This document shows, one piece after another, positions 47,706-57,133 of a stretch of 64,000 nucleotides of DNA. Each line of letters begins with the position of its first letter. Position 1 is the stretch's first letter. This DNA is from Aquitalea aquatilis. Its GTDB lineage: Bacteria; Pseudomonadota; Gammaproteobacteria; Burkholderiales; Chromobacteriaceae. The notes under the pieces are model-generated. The model saw only the letters and a program-made list of their open reading frames with translations. It did no database searches and was not told the DNA's origin. The stretch is taken from the NCBI RefSeq assembly GCF_005155025.1, contig NZ_CP039731.1:1-64000 (forward strand), in the 5' to 3' direction. The position numbers were made by a program, and so were the translations under genes.

Positions 47706-48895
47706 GCACCCACCCGCGAAAATACCAGGCTGCAGTTGCTGCCGCCAAAGCCGAAAGAATTGCTCAAGACATGCTGCAAAGGCTGCTCCAGCGTCTGCAG
47801 CAGGTAGTTGCACGGCAACTGCGCATCCACCTGCCGGGTGCCGACACCGCCAGGCAGCAAGCCTTCGCGCAGCGCCAGTACGCTGAACACCGCCTCGATG
47901 CCACCAGCTGCGCCCAGGGTATGGCCGGTATGGCCCTTGGTGGAGCTGCAAGGCGTTTCCCGGCCGAACAGCGACAGCACCGCCGCTCCTTCAGCCGCGT
48001 CATTGCTGGGCGTGGCCGTGCCATGCAGATTGATATAGCCGATATCCGCGGCATGCAGGCCGGCCATGCTCAGGGCCTGCTCCATCGCCGCCCGTGCACC
48101 CAAACCTTGCGGATGGGGCGAGGACATATGATAGGCATCACTGCTTTCACCGATGCCGGTAAACAGGATGTCGCCAGGCTGCGCCAGCTCGGCACGCTCC
48201 AGCAAGGCGTAGGCCGCGCCCTCGCCCACTGAGATACCGTCACGCTCGCCGTCAAAAGGACGACAAGGGTTGGGCGACACCAGTTGCAGCGAGGAAAAGC
48301 CATAAATCGTCGTCAGGCACAGGGTGTCCACGCCGCCGACAATGGCCGCATCGATCAGCCCGGCAGCCAGCATGCGCTGGGCGGTACCGAATACCTTGGC
48401 GCTGGAGGAACAGGCAGTGGATACCACACAGGCCGGGCCGCTCAGGCCGAAAAAATGCCGGACAAAATCCGCCACGGAATAGGCATTATGGGTTTCGCGA
48501 TAGCGATGCCCGGGCGGCAAGGCCCCCGTTTGCGCATCGCGCTGCCGGTAAGCCTGCTCCGAACTGAGAATGCCCGAGGTGCTGGAACCCAGGAAAACGC
48601 CGATACGACCGGCACCATGGCGCGCCACGGCTGCCTGCACGCTGGCGACAAAGCCATCCTGCTCCAGTGCCAGCTGGGCCAGGCGGTTGTTGCGGCAGTC
48701 GTAGTGCTGCAGCGCGGGCGGTAGCCGCACATCATCCAGACCGGCCACTTCGCCGATGCAGACATCGAAATCCACCGTTTCCCAGCGTTTTTTCACGATG
48801 CCGCCACGTTGCTGACGCAGGGCGGCAAGATGGGCGTCCAACCCGCTGCCCAGGGCAGAGGTCAGGGTATAGGCACTAAGTCTGATTGCTTGCAT
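47702..48895 (-). CDS. Beta-ketoacyl-ACP synthase (second, aryl polyene cluster)
   Basis: A 397-residue ketosynthase with C162 in STACSSS, His in NLHGTATPSND, and His in KGHTGHTLGAAGG, so the triad is complete. It directly precedes the chain-length-factor-like gene with a four-base overlap, a pairing typical of heterodimeric KS-CLF enzymes. It differs from the 43950 ketosynthase, so the cluster has two active synthases. The gap to the upstream deacetylase gene is 54 bases. Confidence 0.9.
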   Translation of the reverse strand: MQAIRLSAYTLTSALGSGLDAHLAALRQQRGGIVKKRWETVDFDVCIGEVAGLDDVRLPPALQHYDCRNNRLAQLALEQDGFVASVQAAVARHGAGRIGVFLGSSTSGILSSEQAYRQRDAQTGALPPGHRYRETHNAYSVADFVRHFFGLSGPACVVSTACSSSAKVFGTAQRMLAAGLIDAAIVGGVDTLCLTTIYGFSSLQLVSPNPCRPFDGERDGISVGEGAAYALLERAELAQPGDILFTGIGESSDAYHMSSPHPQGLGARAAMEQALSMAGLHAADIGYINLHGTATPSNDAAEGAAVLSLFGRETPCSSTKGHTGHTLGAAGGIEAVFSVLALREGLLPGGVGTRQVDAQLPCNYLLQTLEQPLQHVLSNSFGFGGSNCSLVFSRVGA

Positions 48896-48949
48896 AAACG
48901 ACAGGACGAGTCAGCTTGGGTTAGCGAAAAGGCAGGCAGCAGCAACCGG

Positions 48950-49753
48950 TCAGTCGGGTTGGCATGCCTGTGGCAGTGTGACCGCCTGCAACTTGCGTCT
49001 GGCCAGCTCCTCCAGCACGCGCGGCAGTACGGCCAGAATCAGCGGCTTGCCATCCGCGGTGCGGGCGGCGTTGCCATCGTGCAGCAGCAGTATATCGCCT
49101 GCCGCCAGATTGCGAAGGAGCCTGGTGTATACCAGCTCGGGGTCTTGGACGCGCGTATCATAGCCACGCCGGGTCCAGCTCGCAAGAAACAAGCCCTCGC
49201 GCTGCAACACCGGGTCGAGCAAGGGATTGCGCAGACCTGCAATCGGTCGGAAAAAACGCGGGGATTGGCCGGTAATGGCCTGCAAGGTGGCCCGGCCCTC
49301 TCCTACCTCGCGCCGCCATCCGGCCACACCAAACAGCGATGTATGCTTGCGATGGCGCTGGCCGTGATTCTCCACCGCATGGCCATCCAGCGCGGCCTGA
49401 CGGCACAGCGCAGGATACTGTGCCGCCCGTTCGCCAATACAGAAAAAAGTAGCCTTCACCCCGTACTGGCGCAGGATATCCAGCACCGCCGGCGTCACCG
49501 CCGGGTCCGGACCATCGTCGATGGTGATGGCCACCTCGCCACGGCGAATGGCCGCAGCTGGCAGCCGGCTCAGATTGGCCCCCAGCAGGCTGCAGCGCGG
49601 CAACAAGCCGGCCACGGCGATAACGCCATGCAGCAACACCAGCAGCAGCAATAACACCAGCCAGTGCTGTGGCATGACACACAGCGCCAGCAGCGCCACA
49701 CCATGCAAGGCCAGGCAACATTTCAGAAAGGGCGAAAGGCGCAGCGGCATCAT
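48950..49753 (-). CDS. Polysaccharide deacetylase (NodB homology) with membrane segments
   Basis: The ATG at 49753 overlaps the upstream stop (ATGA), giving 267 residues. Two N-terminal hydrophobic segments anchor it. The NodB domain shows AITIDDGPDP (catalytic Asp pair), NHGQRHRKH (metal HxxxH), RPIAGLRNP, and ILLLHDG. It should de-N-acetylate a sugar, perhaps on the polyene anchor or on a surface glycan. It is inside the core pigment operon, between exporter and ketosynthase genes. Confidence 0.85.
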   Translation of the reverse strand: MMPLRLSPFLKCCLALHGVALLALCVMPQHWLVLLLLLVLLHGVIAVAGLLPRCSLLGANLSRLPAAAIRRGEVAITIDDGPDPAVTPAVLDILRQYGVKATFFCIGERAAQYPALCRQAALDGHAVENHGQRHRKHTSLFGVAGWRREVGEGRATLQAITGQSPRFFRPIAGLRNPLLDPVLQREGLFLASWTRRGYDTRVQDPELVYTRLLRNLAAGDILLLHDGNAARTADGKPLILAVLPRVLEELARRKLQAVTLPQACQPD

Positions 49754-50430
49754 CGGCACTCCATGGGGGCGGGTCGCTTGCCGGACAAAGGCCCGTGCAG
49801 CAGCCAGTGCTGCCACTGCTCGCGCCACACCGGCCAGCTGTGATCACCAGCGGTGCGCCGGACCTGTGCCGGCGGCAACAGGCTGGCCAGCATGTCCTGT
49901 CCGGCGGCAAAGCGGTCCTCTGCGGCCAGGCTGAGCCATAGCGGGCAGCCAGCCCGCTCGCCCGACATGGCCAGCCAGTGCCACCAGCGGCGCTCATCCT
50001 GCATGGAACAATCCGGATCAGCCGCCCAGGGCTGCGGGCCACCTGCCGCGCGGATTTCCTGCAGGATATCCGCCGTACCGGGATAGGGTGCCAGCAGCTT
50101 GATGCCTGCCAGCTGCGCGCCATGCACGGCAGCGTAATGCAGGGCATTGAAGGCACCCAGCGAAATACCGGCCAGCCAGATGGCAGCATAGCCCTGTTGC
50201 CGCGCCGGCAGGATGACGTCCTGCTGCAGCGTGCTGGCCACCGTGCCTGCCATCACCTGCTGATAGCCCACATCGGCCAGCATGATATCCAGCGGCAGGC
50301 CCAGCTCGCGCACGGCGGCCACCATGCCCTGCGCCAGCAGGTCTTCCAGGCTGGCTTTGGCTGGCGGCAACAACACCAGCAGGGTGTCGGCGCGGCTATC
50401 CGTGCGGTAGGCATCAGCGAGGCAGCGCAC
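49750..50430 (-). CDS. Alpha/beta-hydrolase-fold protein (aryl polyene cluster)
   Basis: A 226-residue protein with the nucleophile elbow LAGISLGAFNAL (Ser in GISLG), an acidic residue in AAEDRF, and AGDHSWPVW for the catalytic His. Start overlaps the exporter gene by 17 bases and stop overlaps the deacetylase start. No thioesterase of the usual hotdog kind is seen in the cluster, so it might take over chain release, but this is only inferred from position. Confidence 0.72.
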   Translation of the reverse strand: MRCLADAYRTDSRADTLLVLLPPAKASLEDLLAQGMVAAVRELGLPLDIMLADVGYQQVMAGTVASTLQQDVILPARQQGYAAIWLAGISLGAFNALHYAAVHGAQLAGIKLLAPYPGTADILQEIRAAGGPQPWAADPDCSMQDERRWWHWLAMSGERAGCPLWLSLAAEDRFAAGQDMLASLLPPAQVRRTAGDHSWPVWREQWQHWLLHGPLSGKRPAPMECR

Positions 50431-52753
50431 GGGGACCTATCCTGGCCATCATGGCAGCAAACACCAGCGCCAGCAGCGCGCCAATCGCCACCGTACTGCC
50501 AATGAAGGACAGCACCGGCACGCTGGAACTGCCCAGCAAGCCGAAGCTGGTGACAGTGGCCAGATTGGCCACCACCAGCGATATCTCGACCTGCCGCTGC
50601 TCGGCATCGCTGCCCAGTTGCTGCTTGTTAGCAAAGAACAGCGCGTAGTTGGAGCCGATGGCCACCACCAGCAGCAGGCCTACCAGATGCAATATGGTCA
50701 GCTGGATGCCGCAGGCGTCCAGAATGGCCACCGTGCACAGCACGGCGCAGCCCAGCGGAATAGTGACGCGCACCGCCTGCCGCCAGCCGCAGCTCACCCA
50801 CAGCAACAGCAGGATGGCCAGGCTGCCCAGCGAGGAGAACAACAGCGCCTCGTGCGTGTAGCTATCAAAAATGGCGGTGGTTTCTTCCAAGAGGTCAATT
50901 ACCGTCACCTGGCCCAGCTGCTGTGCCGCCAGCGCCGCCCTGACCTTGTCCAGGGCAATGGTTTCCCCGCTGGCGGGCTTCAGCGGCAGCAACACCAGAT
51001 AGCTGTCAGCCCGGCGGATCAGCATGGAGTCCAGCAACACGCTGGCCGCACTGCCCTGCAGGCTTTGCCGCTGCAGCAGCGGCTGGGTGCGGGCACGCTC
51101 AAGATCAGCCAGGAAACCCGATAACTGATCCGCCTCCAGCGGCATGCCCTGCAAGGCCAGGCGCAAACGTCGCTCGGCCTCGGCCGGCGTGGGCAGGCTG
51201 GCCTGACGTGCGCGCTGCGTGGCGATGCTGGGCAGCAGTTCGTCCGGGCTATGGAAGCCGCCGATGATGTTTTGCTGGCTCAGCTGCTGCAGTACTACGC
51301 GGCTACGCTCGGCCAGCTGCAGCGCAGTTTGCTGATCCGGTGCGCTGAAACTGGCGACATAGCGCATGTCGTTGCCGCCCAGGTCGCCACGCAGTTCGGC
51401 ATCCAGCTTGTTCTGTGCGGCCGAGGTAGAGCTAAGGGCATTGAGCTGGCGGTTCCAGATATCCTGCTGATGCAAGACCAGCACCGCCACCGCCGCCAGC
51501 AAGGCCACGGCCATCAGCCAGCGCAGCCGGGTCAGACCATCCAGAATCTTTTGCAACAGCAGGCCCGGACGGTGCAAGTCGCGCAGATTCAGTTGCTGCG
51601 GCATCAGTCCGGGCAGGATGTAACGGGTGACCAGCGCCGCCGTCAGCAGGCCGCTGATGGAGTACAGGCCCAGCTGCGACAGGCCGGGAAAGCTGGAGCA
51701 CATCAAGGCGGCAAAACCGGTGGCCGAGGTCAGCACGCCCAGCCGCATGGTGCGCCAGAAATGGGAAGGGTTCTTGCCGCCGGCGCGCTGGATGAACAGG
51801 TAGATCGAGTAGTCCACCGCCTCGCCGATCAGCGTGGTGCCAAAGCCCAGCGTCAGGCCATGCACATGACCAAAGCCCAGGCTGACGCTGGCAATGCCCA
51901 CCAGCGCCCCGGATACCACCGGAATCAGCCCCAGCAGCAGCAGCGGCAACGAGCGATACACCAGCAGCAACAACGCCACCACCAGCAGGCTGCCCATGAT
52001 GGCCAGCCGCTCCACCTCGCTCTGGATGATGTTGCGCGAGGCCACCGAAATGACACTGGTGCCACTCATCACCAACCGGCTGTCAGCATGGCGGCCGGGC
52101 AGGCTGGCAAAGGCCTGTTTCACGTCCTCCAGCGCGGCCGCCTGGGCATCGGTATTCAAGCCCGATTCGCTCAGTTGCAGCAGCAGCACCGCCCGCTTGC
52201 CATCGCGCGACACCCAGATGTCGTCGCTGCTGGCAGGCTGGCTTTCACCAATGAACTGGTCGAGGATTTGCAGGGTTTCGCCCGTGGGGTCGCGGGGCAG
52301 GATTTTCTTGACGATCAGCCCGGCATCGCCAGACATGGCATCCAGCGTGCCCTGAATGGTCTCGTGCAAACCGGGCGCGCTGAAGCGCTGCGGCATCACT
52401 GCCGGGCTGAGCAGGTAGCGGTTGTCAAAGAAATAGCGTTGATCGCGCTGCTGGGTCTGGCGGTCGCCGTTCTGTACCGAGGTAAAGCGCGGATTGTGCG
52501 CCAGCTTGCCTACCAGCAAGCGGGATAGCCGGCCGCGCTCGGCCTCGTCCGCACCCTCGATGCCCACCAGCACGATGCGGGCGATGGCACCGTCGCGCAG
52601 TTGGTCGATCAGCATCTGCTGGCGTGCGCTGGGCAGCTTGGGCATGAAGGCGGACAGGTCGGCGACAAAGCGGGTCTGGCTGATTACCAGCACCGAGCCC
52701 AGCATCACCGCCAGCCACAAGCACAGCGCCAGTTTATGGAGGCGAATCTTCAT
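50414..52753 (-). CDS. MMPL/RND-family exporter (aryl polyene cluster, ApeM-like)
   Basis: A 779-residue membrane protein starting MKIRLHKLALCLWLAV, after which a ~200-residue periplasmic loop follows the first helix. Further membrane helices cluster near 250-420 and 620-770, in the two-fold RND layout. The block GFGTTLIGEAVDYSIYLF in the first half has the polar residues seen in MMPL proton channels. It should move the polyene lipid from the inner membrane to the periplasm. Its start overlaps the stop of the LolA-like gene (TAATG). Confidence 0.88.
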   Translation of the reverse strand: MKIRLHKLALCLWLAVMLGSVLVISQTRFVADLSAFMPKLPSARQQMLIDQLRDGAIARIVLVGIEGADEAERGRLSRLLVGKLAHNPRFTSVQNGDRQTQQRDQRYFFDNRYLLSPAVMPQRFSAPGLHETIQGTLDAMSGDAGLIVKKILPRDPTGETLQILDQFIGESQPASSDDIWVSRDGKRAVLLLQLSESGLNTDAQAAALEDVKQAFASLPGRHADSRLVMSGTSVISVASRNIIQSEVERLAIMGSLLVVALLLLVYRSLPLLLLGLIPVVSGALVGIASVSLGFGHVHGLTLGFGTTLIGEAVDYSIYLFIQRAGGKNPSHFWRTMRLGVLTSATGFAALMCSSFPGLSQLGLYSISGLLTAALVTRYILPGLMPQQLNLRDLHRPGLLLQKILDGLTRLRWLMAVALLAAVAVLVLHQQDIWNRQLNALSSTSAAQNKLDAELRGDLGGNDMRYVASFSAPDQQTALQLAERSRVVLQQLSQQNIIGGFHSPDELLPSIATQRARQASLPTPAEAERRLRLALQGMPLEADQLSGFLADLERARTQPLLQRQSLQGSAASVLLDSMLIRRADSYLVLLPLKPASGETIALDKVRAALAAQQLGQVTVIDLLEETTAIFDSYTHEALLFSSLGSLAILLLLWVSCGWRQAVRVTIPLGCAVLCTVAILDACGIQLTILHLVGLLLVVAIGSNYALFFANKQQLGSDAEQRQVEISLVVANLATVTSFGLLGSSSVPVLSFIGSTVAIGALLALVFAAMMARIGPRALPR

Positions 52754-53340
52754 TATTTGCCGCTGGTGCTGGTAATGGTCATTTCCGAGCGGTCGCCATC
52801 GGCCTGCAGGAATTCGATGGTCCGCACCTGGGCATGGCCACCGGCGATGCGGATCTGGCTGATCACCTTCTGCATGCGCGGCTGCAGCGGCGTCAGATTG
52901 AGCTGCCACTGCTCACTGCCACCGGACAGGGCTGCACTGTAATAGCGCTCCAGCGCACTGCGGTCGCCAGACAGGGTGGCGCGCACGCTTTCGACAAAGG
53001 CCGACACTTCGGGACGATCCGCCAGGTTAACGCTCATCTTGCGGCCATCGCTGCGCTCCAGCGTCAGCTTGTTGCCTTCCAGCACCACCCCTTCCGGCTT
53101 GGGCTTGAGCGTGCGCTTTTCCAGCCGGTCGGGCGCGGTAAAGGCCAGTTCGCCGGAGGACTCCAGCGGCTGCTTCAGCATGGCGATGTATTTCTTTTCG
53201 ACAAAGGTGGCCGTGCCGGCTTTTTTCTGGCCCAGTTGCTGCATCAGATCTGCCAGCGACCAATCCGCCGCCTGGCTGCAACCGGCAGCCAACAGCAACA
53301 GCAGTCCGCCCAGGGTCTTGCTCATGATGGTTACACGCAT
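52753..53340 (-). CDS. LolA-like periplasmic carrier protein (aryl polyene cluster, ApeL-like)
   Basis: A 195-residue protein with an N-terminal signal of lipoprotein type (LLLLLAAGCSQA, with Cys at the lipobox). The remainder has the alternating-strand pattern of LolA/LolB proteins (GELAFTAPDRLEKRTLKPKPE). The start may be ATG 53340 or 53325. Such carriers in aryl polyene clusters are thought to help carry the lipid-linked pigment to the outer membrane together with the MMPL exporter next to it. Confidence 0.82.
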   Translation of the reverse strand: MRVTIMSKTLGGLLLLLAAGCSQAADWSLADLMQQLGQKKAGTATFVEKKYIAMLKQPLESSGELAFTAPDRLEKRTLKPKPEGVVLEGNKLTLERSDGRKMSVNLADRPEVSAFVESVRATLSGDRSALERYYSAALSGGSEQWQLNLTPLQPRMQKVISQIRIAGGHAQVRTIEFLQADGDRSEMTITSTSGK

Positions 53341-53347
53341 GGTCTGT

Positions 53348-54271
53348 CTAGCTTTCATCCCAAAAATCGTAAAAATTGAACCAGTTGAACGGGTAGGCGC
53401 GGCAATGCCGCTCCAGCGCCGCAACATACTTGTCCAGCAATGCCTCGCCCGCGGCAGCACGCTGCTGCCGCGTGACGGTGGAGAAATCCTCCAGCAACTC
53501 GAAATGCACGCGGTAGCGGTTGCCACCCAGATAGATGCCGGCCATGAAATACACCGGATGGCGCAACATCGCTGCCATGCGGAAAGGTCCGCTGGGAAAA
53601 CGGGCCGGCGCACCCAGCAGCTGGCGGCTGAGATAGTGGTCCGGGCCTGCTGCGCGGTCGGCCAGGATGCCCACCAGCGCGCCTTCCTCCAGCCGCTGAT
53701 GCACCTTGAGCATGGCGTCCATGGTGCCCAGCGCAATGATGTCGGGGGCGGCTGCCGGGTTGATGGCCTGCAGCGCCTGGTTGATCTGCCGGGCGTTTTC
53801 CGGATACATCGCCATGCTCATCTGCAGTTCAGGCCGGCTGCGCGCCATGGCACGCAAGACTTCAAAGCTGCCCAGATGCGCGCCGAACAACAGCACACCC
53901 TGACCGCCATCACAGTGCTGATGCAGCGCATCCACGCCGGACAGGTCGATCTGGAAGTCGTCAAAACGGTCACGCAGCAGATAAATCCGGTCGTGTATGG
54001 TGCTGGCGAAACTCAGCACATGTTGGTACATCTCGCGCCAGCGCGGTGGCCGCGCCAGGCTGCGGCTCAGGTAGCTGCGCGAGGCCTGGCGCGCCTTGCT
54101 GGCAAACAGCAGAAAATAAAGCGCAATGCCATACAGCACCAGCCGCGAACAGCGCCGCCCCAGCAAACAGGACAAGCTGGACATGATGCGCAGCCAGAAG
54201 CGGTTGCCACGCTCCTGCTGCCGCATCCACTGCGGCCTGTCCGGCGATGGCGTGGCGGCAGGCTCACTCAC
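53348..54271 (-). CDS. LpxL/HtrB-type acyltransferase (aryl polyene cluster)
   Basis: A 307-residue acyltransferase of the lysophospholipid / lipid A late-acyltransferase group. The HX4E motif is present as HLGSFE near residue 132, and a hydrophobic N-terminal helix (~43-60) anchors it. Its start overlaps the hotdog gene stop by four bases. It probably transfers the polyene acyl chain from ACP to the lipid anchor. Confidence 0.85.
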   Translation of the reverse strand: MSEPAATPSPDRPQWMRQQERGNRFWLRIMSSLSCLLGRRCSRLVLYGIALYFLLFASKARQASRSYLSRSLARPPRWREMYQHVLSFASTIHDRIYLLRDRFDDFQIDLSGVDALHQHCDGGQGVLLFGAHLGSFEVLRAMARSRPELQMSMAMYPENARQINQALQAINPAAAPDIIALGTMDAMLKVHQRLEEGALVGILADRAAGPDHYLSRQLLGAPARFPSGPFRMAAMLRHPVYFMAGIYLGGNRYRVHFELLEDFSTVTRQQRAAAGEALLDKYVAALERHCRAYPFNWFNFYDFWDES

Positions 54272-54567
54272 GCCGGCGACTCCGGCGTGATGATGAACTT
54301 GCCATCGGCCACTTTGCGTTCACCATGCAAAATGGTGAACACCACCATGGCCGCATCCTGGCGGTATGCGATACGCAGGCCCTCACCCGGCGTCACCGGG
54401 CTGTGGAACTTGGCCAGCGACAGCCCGCCCAGCAGCACACCGCAGGCTTTTTCAATCACCAGTTGAGCCTGATCCAGCAGCACCACGCCGGGCAGGATGG
54501 GACGACCGGGGAAATGCCCGGCATAGGCAGGATGATCAGTTGGAATATCAAGCGTGGCGTATTGCAT
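54268..54567 (-). CDS. ApeI-like small hotdog dehydratase (aryl polyene cluster)
   Basis: A 99-residue protein with GHFPGRPILPGVVLLDQAQLV: the His is the same as in FabA/FabZ, and Asp replaces Glu as in FabA. Small size and single hotdog fold match ApeI-type dehydratases, which need an ApeP-like partner (46459-46914). It starts two bases after the ligase stop and overlaps the next gene by four bases. Confidence 0.8.
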   Translation of the reverse strand: MQYATLDIPTDHPAYAGHFPGRPILPGVVLLDQAQLVIEKACGVLLGGLSLAKFHSPVTPGEGLRIAYRQDAAMVVFTILHGERKVADGKFIITPESPA

Positions 54568-54569
54568 GA

Positions 54570-55916
54570 CTAGCTTCGTCCAGGAAGATGTTGTGCAAGC
54601 AATGCCTGCAGCGTGCGTGCCAGAATCTTGCCATTGCCATCACGCGGCAGTGCATCGACAAACACGATATGGCGCGGCAGGAAGACCGAATCCACATGCA
54701 GGCGCAAACCGGCCAGAATGGTGGAGCGATCCAGCGCAGGGGCCACCACAAAGGCCACCAGCCGTTCGACCTCTTCCCCCTCCAGGCGTTCGGGCAGGCA
54801 GAACACACCATCCACCACCCCGGGCAGGCCGGTGAGTGCGGCATTGAGAAAGGACAGCGAGCTGCGCTTGCCAGCCACATTGATCATATTGGCCTTGCGG
54901 TCCAGCAAGCGGAAGGCGCAGGGGCCATACAGCTCGACCGTATCGTTAAGCATCTGCGGCGTTTCATAGACCTCCCCCACCGCCCACACCTCATCCTCAC
55001 GCTGCTCCAGCGTAATGCCCTGCAAGGTCTGCCAGTCGCTCTCCAGATCGGGCTGGCGAGTGGCGACCTGGCCGGTCTCGGTCGAACCATAGATTTCCAG
55101 CACCGGACAGCCCAGCTGACGACGGGTTTGTGCCGCCAGTTCGGCCGACAGCGGGGCCGTGGCCGACAACACCACGGCGATGTCCGGCAGCGCGATGTCC
55201 GCTTCCAGCAATTTGCGCAGATGAAACGGGGTAATCACCAGCAGCCGTGGTGCCGGCAGCTCGGCCAGCGCGCTGGCGATATCGGCAGGGAAAAACGGAA
55301 TTCGCGTCGACATCTGCCCGCCAGCCAGAATGGGCAGCAAGACACTGGATTCCAGCCCATACATATGCCGGATCGGCACCGTCCCCACCACCGAACAAGC
55401 CGCGCCGGCCACGCCCCACACCCGCTCAGCGCCAGCCAGGATCGCCAATTGCAGGCGGCCGAAGGTTTTGAAGTGCGGCATCGGCGCACCGGTAGAGCCC
55501 GAGGTGTACATGCAGGCCACACGCTGATCAAAAGGAATCTGCGGCATGGCGGCGGCATCCATGGCGGGGTCTGCCGGCACGCTATCCACCCGGAAATAAG
55601 ACAGGGCCTCCAGCGGGTTCTGCGGCTGATCGACCAGCACCAACAGGCCCGGCTGCACCGCAGCGACCGCAGCAATATGCTCCGGCGCTGCAGAGTTGGG
55701 CAGCACAGTCAGCATGCCGCGGGCGATGGCCGCGAACAGCGTCACCGCAAACCAGTAGCGGTCGGTACACATATTCAGTACCCGCTCGCGCTCGGGCAGC
55801 GCTGCGGCCAGTGTCAGCACCTGGCGGTAAAAGGTAGCCCGGTCGATGCTGGCGCCATCGTGGAAGGCAAAAGGCGCGGTGCGATCGATAGCGGGAAGAA
55901 GCGGTATCAGGGTCAT
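54570..55916 (-). CDS. AMP-dependent aryl-ACP ligase (aryl polyene cluster, ApeH-like)
   Basis: A 448-residue ANL-superfamily enzyme: the P-loop motif is CMYTSGSTGAP near 136-146, with LEIYGSTETGQ and the C-terminal lysine in RDGNGKILARTL. It is somewhat short, as ACP-loading aryl ligases of these clusters are. It activates the hydroxybenzoate starter with ATP and loads it onto ACP. The putative source of that starter is the chorismatase encoded at 57894. Confidence 0.87.
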   Translation of the reverse strand: MTLIPLLPAIDRTAPFAFHDGASIDRATFYRQVLTLAAALPERERVLNMCTDRYWFAVTLFAAIARGMLTVLPNSAAPEHIAAVAAVQPGLLVLVDQPQNPLEALSYFRVDSVPADPAMDAAAMPQIPFDQRVACMYTSGSTGAPMPHFKTFGRLQLAILAGAERVWGVAGAACSVVGTVPIRHMYGLESSVLLPILAGGQMSTRIPFFPADIASALAELPAPRLLVITPFHLRKLLEADIALPDIAVVLSATAPLSAELAAQTRRQLGCPVLEIYGSTETGQVATRQPDLESDWQTLQGITLEQREDEVWAVGEVYETPQMLNDTVELYGPCAFRLLDRKANMINVAGKRSSLSFLNAALTGLPGVVDGVFCLPERLEGEEVERLVAFVVAPALDRSTILAGLRLHVDSVFLPRHIVFVDALPRDGNGKILARTLQALLAQHLPGRS

Positions 55917-55949
55917 GGACAGATCAGTATGGACTGCAACAACGTGGTT

Positions 55950-56606
55950 TTATTCAGCGGCATTGCGGCACTGCGTGTATTTTCGGTAGGACTGGATGGT
56001 CTGGGCAATGCTGAAGGGCGGACTATCCGGCAGCACCAGCTGGCGCACCAGATACTCGCCACCAAACATCAGCCCCAGCGACAGCGGCGTCAGCACCGCG
56101 GCAAACAGCGCCCAGTAGGCCAGCGGGGCCAGCGCGAACAAAGACAGCGACAACAGCGCCGACACGGCGAAATAGATGGTCCAGGCCAGGGTCACTTTCC
56201 AGGTGTAATGGAAGTAAGCGGCATCCAGCGGCGCGGCGATGGCGATTTTGGCAATGCGCGAGCACAGGGCCGATTCATGCGAACCCAGCGTGCGCCCGAA
56301 CATGATACCCAGCGCGCTCATGATTCCCGCATGCTGCAGCAGGTAGAACCAGGCAGCATGGGCCAGCAACTGCTGCAGATTGAGCGCAATCGCCAGCAGG
56401 CCACCCAGACACAGCAGCATGGCAGGCAGACGAAAGGAGGAATTCCAGCTGGCGCCCAGCAGGGCGATGGTCAGCGGCGCTGCGCCAATCACCACGGCGT
56501 AGGCCGGCGGATGCGGCGAAGAAGAAGCCAGATAATCCAGTACCACATACACCAGTCCGACGACAGCCAGCAAAGCCAGGCGCACATTGCGCCACAGCCC
56601 GGTCAT
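55950..56606 (-). CDS. COG4648-type membrane protein (aryl polyene cluster, ApeG-like)
   Basis: A 218-residue protein with about six membrane helices; conserved polar stretches such as FGRTLGSHESALCSRIA are known from cluster-encoded membrane proteins without defined role. Its start overlaps the ACP stop by four bases. Function in the pathway is unknown; a role in anchoring the enzymes at the membrane is a guess. Confidence 0.72.
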   Translation of the reverse strand: MTGLWRNVRLALLAVVGLVYVVLDYLASSSPHPPAYAVVIGAAPLTIALLGASWNSSFRLPAMLLCLGGLLAIALNLQQLLAHAAWFYLLQHAGIMSALGIMFGRTLGSHESALCSRIAKIAIAAPLDAAYFHYTWKVTLAWTIYFAVSALLSLSLFALAPLAYWALFAAVLTPLSLGLMFGGEYLVRQLVLPDSPPFSIAQTIQSYRKYTQCRNAAE

Positions 56607-56893
56607 TTGCTGCGATGCTCGCGAATATAGGCAGCCAGTTTGCGCAGCGATGCAAAAATGGTGGAATTATCTTCGTTATCCGCCTTCATCTGTACGCCAT
56701 ATTGCTTGGACATAACCAGCGCTATTTCCAGGATGTCGATTGAATCAATACCTAATTCATCGCCATACAAAGGCGCGTCAGGAACAATGTCAGCCGGTGC
56801 GATGTCAAGATTCAGCGCGGAAACAATCAATCCGGCGATTTCGCTTTCAAGCGCCAGATCCGGCTCGTTATGTGCGGAGGGTTGTTGTTCCAT
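56603..56893 (-). CDS. Acyl carrier protein (second, aryl polyene cluster)
   Basis: A 96-residue ACP with the phosphopantetheine site ELGIDSIDILEI (S51). It is the first gene of a long leftward operon ending with the ketoreductase. I start it at MEQQPS (56893); the open frame reaches 56965. The gene pair ACP - COG4648 protein - ligase is the usual order in these clusters. Confidence 0.88.
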   Translation of the reverse strand: MEQQPSAHNEPDLALESEIAGLIVSALNLDIAPADIVPDAPLYGDELGIDSIDILEIALVMSKQYGVQMKADNEDNSTIFASLRKLAAYIREHRSK

Positions 56894-57133
56894 GATTTGC
56901 AATAATCGTGTCAGGTTTATAGGGAATTGCCGGTAATCGCCAATGTCACACAGTTTCGGTATCATCGCCGCTCAAATTAAGCAGCACACGCGAGATGTTG
57001 ATGGCGCCACAGTTTAACCGGGGCGCAACACACATTACCGGCAGCAAAAATAATGAAGCGCGAGTATAACAATATGCCTGCCTGCTTGCCACACGGCAAA
57101 AGCAGGTAATTCCAGCGATATCAAGGAGGTGTT
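56894..57133. promoter_or_regulatory. Second divergent control region of the cluster
   Basis: A 240-base intergenic segment between the leftward ACP operon and the rightward PAP2-chorismatase genes; both promoters should be here. It is AT-richer than coding DNA. I cannot define boxes with confidence. Confidence 0.4.

Noticed and set aside
54588-56630. 680-codon open frame on the + strand
   Set aside because: It lies antisense to the ligase and COG4648-like genes. Its product is rich in Gln, His and Arg without any domain pattern, typical of a GC-rich shadow frame.
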